Positions 1-4,545 of a DNA stretch of 5,578 bases are shown piece by piece. Every line of letters begins with the position of its first letter. The first letter of the stretch is position 1. The position numbers were made by a program, and so were the translations under genes. The DNA lies in contig JAVCCX010000177.1 in assembly GCA_030765245.1 (NCBI GenBank), positions 1 to 5,578 of the forward strand. The letters run 5' to 3'. Source of the stretch: Candidatus Zophobacter franzmannii. Its GTDB lineage: Bacteria; Cloacimonadota; Cloacimonadia; Cloacimonadales; JAFGVF01. Under the pieces are notes generated by a model. It did no database searches, was not told the origin of the DNA, and saw only the letters and a program-made list of their open reading frames with translations.

Positions 1-1118
1 ATAATAGTTCCCTCAGAGAATATATAGAGTCTTTCCATGAGGTTTCTAAGTTGTCTTACATTCCCCGGAAATGCCAAATTAGAGAGTTTATGAATTACCT
101 CTTCGGATAGCTGTTTCATAGGCATATTCATTTCATCAGCATAGAGTTTAGAGAAGTATTGGGCTAAAACCGGGATATCCTCTTTCCTTTCTCTTAAAGG
201 TGGAATTATCAGAGGCACAACATTTAATCTATAATAAAGGTCTTCTCTAAATAACCCTTTCGTAACCATATCTTCCAAATTCTTATGTGTTGCAGCTACT
301 ACTCTTGTTTCTATCCTGATGGATTTATTACTACCCACTCTCTCAAACTCACCTTCTTGAATAACACGAAGAATCTTAGCTTGAGCTGAGAGTCCCATAT
401 CGCCTATTTCATCAAGGAATAGAGTTCCGCCATCAGCTTCTTCTATCTTACCTTTCTTGTTTCCTACTGCTCCGGTAAAAGCTCCCTTTTCATAACCAAA
501 TAGCTCACTTTCTACTAGTTCAGATGGTATAGCCGCACTGTTGAATCGGATAAAACTACCCTTGCGTTTACTCTGCTTATGTAAAGCCCAGGCAATAAGC
601 TCTTTTCCTGTTCCACTTTCTCCACGAATAAGCACTTTACTATTAGTTGGAGCTACCTTGCTTATTTTGTTTTTTAAATCCTGCATCACTGAGCTTACTC
701 CAACCATCCGGTATCGAGACTCTTCATCTCTTTGTAATCGCTTCATACCCTGAGTCAGCTGGAGTATTTTTAGGTTCCGTTGAAGAGTTAAGCGAACCAT
801 TGGGAGTGAAAGAGGTTTCTCTAGAAAGTCCATTGCCCCACTTTTAAGAGCTTGAACAGCTACCTGAATATTTCCATGACCTGAAATCATCACAACGGGG
901 AAATTATACCCACTATTCTGTATGGTTTCTAATAAATCGAGCCCACTCATATCTGGTAATTTGACATCAAGGAATAGCATATCAGGATTAAACGCATCAA
1001 TAAGTTCTCTACCGTCTTTTGCAGTTAATGCAGTCTCTGCAAGGTAACCTTCCTCTTCAGAGATCTCCTTAAGCATACGGCATATATTTCTTTCATCATC
1101 AATAATCAATACTTTCAT
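1..1118 (-). CDS. NtrX-like sigma-54-dependent response regulator (3' part missing)
   Basis: This is a two-component response regulator that, once phosphorylated, should hydrolyse ATP to open promoters bound by sigma-54 RNA polymerase. The visible 372 residues hold a receiver domain (about 1-120) with acidic pocket D7/D8, phospho-acceptor D51, S79 and K101. A central AAA+ domain follows, with Walker A GESGTGKE (166-173), the sigma-54 contact loop GAFTGA (212-217), Walker B ending in D236-E237, and a FREDLYYRL segment near 290. The reading runs off the left edge just after FPGNVRQLRNLMERL, so the Fis-type DNA-binding helix-turn-helix lies outside the window. The receiver stretch MISGHGNI...GAMDFLEKP resembles NtrX more than NtrC, and the adjacent kinase is NtrY-like. 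The ATG lies inside the kinase gene, 20 bases before that gene's stop, with an AGAGG element 4 bases upstream, so translation is probably coupled. Family assignment is firm; the NtrX subfamily is likely; its target genes are not shown directly. Confidence 0.95.
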   Translation of the reverse strand, partial: MKVLIIDDERNICRMLKEISEEEGYLAETALTAKDGRELIDAFNPDMLFLDVKLPDMSGLDLLETIQNSGYNFPVVMISGHGNIQVAVQALKSGAMDFLEKPLSLPMVRLTLQRNLKILQLTQGMKRLQRDEESRYRMVGVSSVMQDLKNKISKVAPTNSKVLIRGESGTGKELIAWALHKQSKRKGSFIRFNSAAIPSELVESELFGYEKGAFTGAVGNKKGKIEEADGGTLFLDEIGDMGLSAQAKILRVIQEGEFERVGSNKSIRIETRVVAATHKNLEDMVTKGLFREDLYYRLNVVPLIIPPLRERKEDIPVLAQYFSKLYADEMNMPMKQLSEEVIHKLSNLAFPGNVRQLRNLMERLYIFSEGTI

Positions 1119-2262
1119 CTGACCTCTCAAGTGTTAGTATAAATTTTGTGCCTTCATTTGGAGTACTATCTACCCAAATATCTCCCGAATTTGCAGTAGT
1201 AAGCTTCTTTACAACAGATAGACCAAGTCCTGTACCATTCTGCTTCTTTGTGAAATATGGGTCAAATATACGAGGTAAATCCTCTTGTAATATACCGGAG
1301 CCATTATCCTCGATAATTAGCAGAACGCGCCCGATCTTACTGCTTAACCTTATGTGGATACAACCTTTGTCTGAGCAGGCATCGAGGGCGTTCTGCAACA
1401 AGTTAGTAAATATCTGATAAAAATGATTACGGTCAAAGCAGATATGTGCGGTTTCATCCATTTGGGTCTCAATTGGAAAGCTTTCTCGGTACCCCTCTAG
1501 AATCTCTGTGATTAAGGCAGAAGGAGCAAAAATTGTTCTATTAGCTTCAACAGGTCTTGCAAAATCAGAGAAATTGCGTGATATTGCTAAAAGATTATCA
1601 ACTTCGTTGTTTATGACCTCTAAAGCTGAAGGAAAGTAGTTTTGAAATGCATCCTTGTCAGCAATGTATTTCTCTTCAAGTCTTTCCAGGGCAAGTTTGA
1701 TAGGAGTGAGAGGATTCTTGATTTCATGAGCTAAAATACGGGATAAATCTTTCCAAAGAAGCTCTTTTTCAGATGCTAAAAGTTTCTGTTGAGTTGTCTC
1801 AAGCTCCTCTGACATCATATTGAACGATTTCTTTAGGTCTCTTAACTCCGGTATTCCTTTTTCAGATAGCCTGACATTGAAATTACCTGCGGCAATATGA
1901 TCAGTTGCCCTTCGTAGCTCGTATAAGGGCTTGCTAATAGCATTAACAATAAAGATGAAAACACTTATTCCTAAGATAAACAGTACTATAACCCAGACCC
2001 AGGAGTATATTTTCATTTTTATTAAGGATGAGTGTGATGCTGCCCTTGCATTAAGGTACTCATTTAGCAGTTTTTCAGCATTTATGCTATCAGCTTGAGT
2101 AGTATAATCAATACCGGAGAGAAAATCCTCAATCTTTAGATTTTCATAAGCGAGACCAATATCTTTCTGTCCACTCTGGACAACCTTATTCAGCAACAGA
2201 ATACTGCTAGAGAAAAGGATAATAAAGATAATAATTAGATAGTATTTTAAGCCTATTTTCAT
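1099..2262 (-). CDS. NtrY-like membrane sensor histidine kinase
   Basis: This is an inner-membrane sensor kinase of 387 residues, the probable partner of the overlapping response regulator. Order of parts: transmembrane segment 1 (about 7-25), a short periplasmic region (about 26-83), transmembrane segment 2 (about 85-108), a HAMP linker (about 109-162), a HisKA domain with H179 in AHEIKNPLTPIKLALERL, and a HATPase domain. The ATPase shows N-box NLLQNA (287-292), G1 box DNGSG (319-323), FDPYFTKK (333-340) and G2 box GTGLGLS (343-349). All catalytic motifs are intact. The H-box with NPLTPIKLALERL is typical of NtrY-type kinases, but classical NtrY also has a PAS domain after HAMP, and there is no room for one here. 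The start codon shares ATGA with the stop of the upstream gene (4-base overlap). Its ribosome site is weak, consistent with coupled translation. The signal it senses cannot be read from the sequence. Confidence 0.95.
   Translation of the reverse strand: MKIGLKYYLIIIFIILFSSSILLLNKVVQSGQKDIGLAYENLKIEDFLSGIDYTTQADSINAEKLLNEYLNARAASHSSLIKMKIYSWVWVIVLFILGISVFIFIVNAISKPLYELRRATDHIAAGNFNVRLSEKGIPELRDLKKSFNMMSEELETTQQKLLASEKELLWKDLSRILAHEIKNPLTPIKLALERLEEKYIADKDAFQNYFPSALEVINNEVDNLLAISRNFSDFARPVEANRTIFAPSALITEILEGYRESFPIETQMDETAHICFDRNHFYQIFTNLLQNALDACSDKGCIHIRLSSKIGRVLLIIEDNGSGILQEDLPRIFDPYFTKKQNGTGLGLSVVKKLTTANSGDIWVDSTPNEGTKFILTLERSDESIDY
1123..1127 (-). promoter_or_regulatory. ribosome binding site of the response regulator inside the kinase gene
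   Basis: AGAGG on the minus strand lies 4 bases before the ATG at 1118, within the last codons of the kinase gene. The short spacing and the 20-base gene overlap suggest that ribosomes finishing the kinase help start the regulator. Confidence 0.55.
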
Positions 2263-2804
2263 TGTACATCCACAATATCAATATTTATATCCAGCTCCGG
2301 GAGCTTGTTCTTCCACAACAGATTAAGGTCAAATTCCCTCTGTTGAGAAGAGAAATATAGTTTATTCAAGCTAGAAATGATTTTAATCGTACATTTTTTC
2401 CCCTCCGGGAGAGGAATCAATCGGTCATATTTAGAGAATACAGCAATTAGACCATCAAGTGTATCAAAGTATTGAGCATTGCCATCAGAATTAGTCGTAA
2501 ACATATAGTGCTTTTGCATTGGAAAATACTTTGCCTTGTGTGTACGGATGTAGCTTTGTTTACGCCCTCCATCACAAGATACTTCAGCAGTGTAGTCCAA
2601 TACTATCTCTTCTCCAGACTTAAAGATATCATCAAAATCATTATCAAAGGCATTTACAAGCTCTGTTTGGCAACTAACAAATCCATTCTGTATTTCTACA
2701 AATGGTTCTCTGAAGACAGCATTGTTGCCTTCATAAGCTGAGAAGATAAGAAATGATAGGGACATTACTCCTTTAACAACCTTATCTGCTAGTGCTGCAA
2801 ACAT
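2259..2804 (-). CDS. exported DUF4390-like protein, probable partner of the kinase
   Basis: This is a 181-residue protein of unknown biochemical function. The N-terminus (MFAALADKVVKG, then hydrophobic MSLSFLIFSAY to about residue 24) looks like a somewhat atypical signal peptide or anchor, so the body is probably periplasmic. The remainder has a predicted beta-rich pattern. An acidic segment near 55-70 precedes alternating strands, then come a YMFTT...YFDTLDGLIAVFSKYDRL segment (100-128) and a late W164. This order resembles the DUF4390 family, which in proteobacteria is often encoded just before ntrY. That family assignment comes from recalled pattern and gene order, not from a search. Three cysteines (45, 77, 138) are present. 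The start at M1 is supported by GGAGGT 8 bases upstream; an internal Met14 has no such site. The stop overlaps the kinase start as ATGA, implying a stoichiometric link with the kinase. A role as a periplasmic regulator of the kinase is inference. Confidence 0.85.
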   Translation of the reverse strand: MFAALADKVVKGVMSLSFLIFSAYEGNNAVFREPFVEIQNGFVSCQTELVNAFDNDFDDIFKSGEEIVLDYTAEVSCDGGRKQSYIRTHKAKYFPMQKHYMFTTNSDGNAQYFDTLDGLIAVFSKYDRLIPLPEGKKCTIKIISSLNKLYFSSQQREFDLNLLWKNKLPELDINIDIVDVQ

Positions 2805-2812
2805 AACTTAAT

Positions 2813-2818
2813 ACCTCC
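2813..2818 (-). promoter_or_regulatory. ribosome binding site of the DUF4390-like gene
   Basis: GGAGGT on the minus strand lies 8 bases before the ATG at 2804. It supports M1 over the internal Met14 as the start, so the charged leader before the hydrophobic stretch is kept. It is the only strong ribosome site for the three overlapping genes downstream. Confidence 0.8.
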
Positions 2819-2859
2819 ACTTGAATAATTAATAGTGAAACAATCTTGGCAATCTTTTT

Positions 2860-2888
2860 CTTATATAAAGAGGAGAGGTCCCACCCAA
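2860..2888 (-). promoter_or_regulatory. possible sigma-70-type promoter for the DUF4390-kinase-regulator genes
   Basis: On the minus strand TTGGGT (2888-2883) and TATAAG (2865-2860) are separated by 17 bases, the ideal spacing. The -10 element matches TATAAT at five of six positions; the -35 is weaker. It would give a leader of about 50 bases before the ATG at 2804. It overlaps the hairpin at 2877-2898. Such motifs arise often by chance in AT-rich DNA. Confidence 0.3.
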
Positions 2889-2898
2889 GGGCAGGACC
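2877..2898 (-). terminator. GC-rich RNA hairpin between the PDZ gene and the signalling genes (attenuator or partial terminator)
   Basis: In the minus-strand transcript GGUCCUGCC-CUUG-GGUGGGACC folds into a 9-bp stem closed by a CUUG tetraloop; the two central pairs are G-U wobbles. On the plus strand these become C-A mismatches, so the stable fold is specific to leftward transcription. It begins 26 bases after the PDZ stop codon. The following bases (UCUCCUCUUUAUAU) are pyrimidine-rich but not a clean U tract. Incomplete termination or protection of the upstream message is therefore as likely as a true terminator. Confidence 0.5.
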
Positions 2899-2923
2899 CG
2901 ACCCTGACCGCTTAGAGAAATTA

Positions 2924-4177
2924 TTAGAACTGTATCCAAGGACCGGCAGAGATGGCATAGCCATTCATTGTAGTATCCGGGGAGTTATCTATAAGGTAGT
3001 CACCACTGGTCTCTGTCCAACCTTTAGTGGCACTATATCCTAACATGTAAGAACCTTCAATTCTGATTCCAAGCCAACTTATAATCTTGATGTAGATATC
3101 AGCTTTTGGTTGGACTATAAAATAGTTTCTTGTCATTGTCATAGCATTGTTGCTTCCATCATCAAATTCAGTATTAAGCTGATCCCAATCGTAGCCACCA
3201 TCAGTTTGAGTAAATTCAATCTGCTGACTTCCGCCACCGAGTGCTACACCTAAACTTGGTTGTAACCATTTTGCTAACATAAATTTCTTATCTATGGTTA
3301 CAGCACCCCAACCGCTTTCGAAGTTCATTCTGCGAACTGTATTCACAGTTGCTTTTCCACCTTTCAATTCATTCGCCTCATCATTGTTGGGGATTATACT
3401 ATTAGTTTCTATATCATGTTTTACTTTTCTTGTAAGACTGTATCCTGCAAAAGTACCACCAATATAAACACCTTTACCAATGTTTGCTCTGATAGCAAAA
3501 CCATTATAAAGAGTACCATTTTCGTCTAAATCTTTGAATCCCATCTGAGTGAAGACTGAGTTTAAATCATCTACATCATCCATAACATACCAAATTGGCG
3601 TGTACATACCCTCGACAGCAGGGTAAGAAGTTCTTTTCTTCTTCATCAATTGTTTTTTAGTTAAAGTCTTTTTCTTAGGTTCAGGTCTATGACCAAAAGT
3701 GAGATCAAATTCCCGCTCTACTTCATTAGAGAATATCTTAAATTTGACAGTCTGATCAGGCATATAGGCTGAGATAATCTTTACAAACTTATCTTTATCA
3801 ATACATTTCTTTCCATCGATCTCCATAAGAATGTCATCAGCAGCAAGTCCAAATTGGTGTGCTGCAGAGCCTGCACCTGTACCGGTGATTAAAACACCAA
3901 AGTTATTAGGGTAATACAGTTCGCGAGCTTTTTTAAGTGATAAATCTTCATAATAAACACCCAAGTAAGCTCTTTTTGCTGATCCCTCAGTACCGTCCAT
4001 AGTTACAGTAATTGTTTTTGAATCACCAATACTATCGATTCTAGCTTCAATATCCACAACTGCCGCTTCAAGGGCTTCTTCAATTTCATCCATGTTTCCT
4101 TCTACAACGATTGTCCCTTGACCAGACATTAGCCCAACAATCGCGAGTACTACGAGTAATGTTAAAATCTTCTTCAT
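2924..4177 (-). CDS. secreted PDZ-domain protein with probable C-terminal outer-membrane barrel
   Basis: The product is 417 residues from the chosen ATG. Residues 1-21 are a clear signal peptide (MKKILTLLVVLAIVGLMSG) without a lipobox cysteine. An acidic helical stretch (about 28-52) follows. Next is a PDZ domain (about 70-163), opening with YLGVYYEDL and containing the GSAAHQFGLAADDILMEIDG loop-and-strand region typical of HtrA-type PDZ domains. A lysine-rich linker (168-182) joins it to a roughly 230-residue C-terminal region with alternating polar/hydrophobic strands rich in G, Y and W, such as GVYIGGTFAGYSL, KWLQPSLGVALGGG and IRIEGSYMLGYSA. It ends in GPWIQF; a terminal Phe is the usual outer-membrane insertion signal. 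No protease or other catalytic domain is visible. A longer frame starts at 4243, but the start at 4177 is preferred. It has GGAGGAG just upstream and begins a normal signal peptide, whereas the extension would span the predicted promoter. The function is unknown; binding or scaffolding between periplasm and outer membrane is inferred. Confidence 0.9.
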   Translation of the reverse strand: MKKILTLLVVLAIVGLMSGQGTIVVEGNMDEIEEALEAAVVDIEARIDSIGDSKTITVTMDGTEGSAKRAYLGVYYEDLSLKKARELYYPNNFGVLITGTGAGSAAHQFGLAADDILMEIDGKKCIDKDKFVKIISAYMPDQTVKFKIFSNEVEREFDLTFGHRPEPKKKTLTKKQLMKKKRTSYPAVEGMYTPIWYVMDDVDDLNSVFTQMGFKDLDENGTLYNGFAIRANIGKGVYIGGTFAGYSLTRKVKHDIETNSIIPNNDEANELKGGKATVNTVRRMNFESGWGAVTIDKKFMLAKWLQPSLGVALGGGSQQIEFTQTDGGYDWDQLNTEFDDGSNNAMTMTRNYFIVQPKADIYIKIISWLGIRIEGSYMLGYSATKGWTETSGDYLIDNSPDTTMNGYAISAGPWIQF

Positions 4178-4180
4178 TTT

Positions 4181-4188
4181 CTCCTCCC
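4181..4188 (-). promoter_or_regulatory. ribosome binding site that fixes the PDZ gene start
   Basis: The minus strand reads AAGGGAGGAGAAA before the ATG at 4177, with the core GGAGG at 4187-4183 and a 5-base spacer. This strong site selects the Met that begins a normal signal peptide and argues against the in-frame ATG 22 codons upstream. Confidence 0.85.
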
Positions 4189-4216
4189 TTAGAGTTTTTG
4201 TTACGCTTATCTTATA

Positions 4217-4232
4217 CGCACGCAGCGTTCCA
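4217..4232 (-). promoter_or_regulatory. sigma-54 (-24/-12) promoter candidate for the PDZ gene
   Basis: Read on the minus strand the site is TGGAACGCTGCGTGCG. Against the sigma-54 consensus TGGCACR-N4-TTGCW it keeps the invariant GG (4231-4230) and GC (4219-4218) at the required 10-base spacing. It also matches the T, A, C and R of the -24 element and the T before GC. Mismatches are A for C at position 4, G for T at position 12 and G for W at position 16. Transcription would start near 4206, giving a leader of about 29 bases to the ATG at 4177. No sigma-70 pair with acceptable spacing was found in the same stretch. The presence of a sigma-54 activator gene four genes along supports the reading. 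Confidence 0.6.
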
Positions 4233-4318
4233 AACCGTTCCACAATTTTTAACTTACTGGTGTACTATAGCTTAGGAACAAACATCATGATTTTGGCATC
4301 TACTCCTATCTCCTCAAG

Positions 4319-4335
4319 TATATCATATTGATATA
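4319..4335. promoter_or_regulatory. perfect 17-bp palindrome, possible activator (enhancer) site
   Basis: TATATCA-TAT-TGATATA is a perfect inverted repeat with 7-bp arms around a 3-bp centre. Its centre lies about 121 bases upstream of the start predicted for the sigma-54 promoter at 4217-4232. That is within the usual range for sites bound by dimers of NtrC-family activators. It could equally serve the divergent flavoenzyme gene. The sequence is very AT-rich, so a chance dyad is possible. Confidence 0.45.
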
Positions 4336-4356
4336 ATAGCCAAGTAATATTGATAT
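4325..4356. repeat. 10-bp direct repeat with 22-bp period
   Basis: ATATTGATAT occurs at 4325-4334 and again at 4347-4356. The 22-bp offset is about two turns of the helix, so proteins bound at both would lie on the same face. The first copy includes the right half of the 17-bp palindrome; the left half of the second site is degenerate (CAAGTA). Paired sites on one face are typical for activators that assemble cooperatively. Confidence 0.5.
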
Positions 4357-4430
4357 GTTTATTGTGATTTCTTCTTCTTCTGGCTCGTATCCTCATCAAT
4401 TCCAGATCCATTGTAGATTAACCCAAAGCT

Positions 4431-4458
4431 TTTGAAATAGAAGAATAGATGAGATAAT
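4431..4458 (+). promoter_or_regulatory. weak sigma-70-type promoter candidate for the flavoenzyme gene
   Basis: TTTGAA (4431-4436) and GATAAT (4453-4458) are 16 bases apart and point toward the gene starting at 4546, leaving a leader of about 80 bases. The GATAAT element is good and the -35 modest. No -24/-12 match facing this gene was found, so it is probably not driven by sigma-54. Confidence 0.3.
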
Positions 4459-4481
4459 GACTGGGAAATGTAGAGTATTTG

Positions 4482-4497
4482 ACTTGACATAACAAGT
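4482..4497. promoter_or_regulatory. small dyad upstream of the flavoenzyme gene
   Basis: ACTTG-N6-CAAGT forms a 16-bp inverted repeat just downstream of the predicted start of transcription. It is flanked by TTTGA (4478-4482) and TCAAA (4502-4506), which could extend the symmetry with a 5-base offset. The position would suit an operator or a leader hairpin. The arms are short, so chance is a real alternative. Confidence 0.3.
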
Positions 4498-4545
4498 ATC
4501 CTCAAAATGCTCATTGGTAAGAAAAATTACAAGTGAGGAACTGAA

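Larger units (their letters stand above)
4178..4545. other. divergent intergenic regulatory region
   Basis: These 368 bases separate the leftward PDZ gene from the rightward flavoenzyme gene. I see no credible protein or RNA gene; the only short frames (for example 4287-4331 and 4355-4435 on the plus strand) lack convincing translation signals or conservation cues. The region holds a sigma-54-type promoter facing left, an AT-rich palindrome plus repeat, a weak sigma-70-type promoter facing right, and a small dyad near the flavoenzyme gene. Confidence 0.75.

Noticed and set aside
541..847. Two short plus-strand open frames opposite the response regulator
   Set aside because: The minus strand here encodes an intact receiver and AAA+ domain with catalytic motifs; the plus-strand frames show no domain, ribosome site or plausible composition.
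2890..2905. Second GG-N10-GC match on the minus strand (AGGGTCGGGTCCTGCC)
   Set aside because: Outside the GG and GC it matches the sigma-54 consensus poorly, it lies in a GC-rich hairpin-forming patch, and such spacing arises by chance in G-rich DNA.
2846..3043. Plus-strand frame across the PDZ gene end and hairpin
   Set aside because: It lies opposite the barrel C-terminus and the hairpin; no start signal or recognisable protein pattern.
4178..4243. 22-codon N-terminal extension of the PDZ gene from the ATG at 4243
   Set aside because: It would place charged residues before a normal signal peptide, has no good ribosome site, and crosses the predicted sigma-54 promoter; the ATG at 4177 has a strong ribosome site.
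4287..4331. 14-codon plus-strand frame preceded by AGGA
   Set aside because: It is too short to judge, ends inside the palindrome, and shows no leader-peptide features such as repeated regulatory codons.
4355..4435. 26-codon plus-strand frame with a run of serine codons
   Set aside because: It has no ribosome site, low-complexity composition, and overlaps the repeat region thought to be regulatory.
4478..4506. FNR/Rex-like operator reading of the dyad before the flavoenzyme gene
   Set aside because: The half-site spacing does not fit the FNR pattern, and only one half resembles a Rex site, so no named regulator can be assigned.
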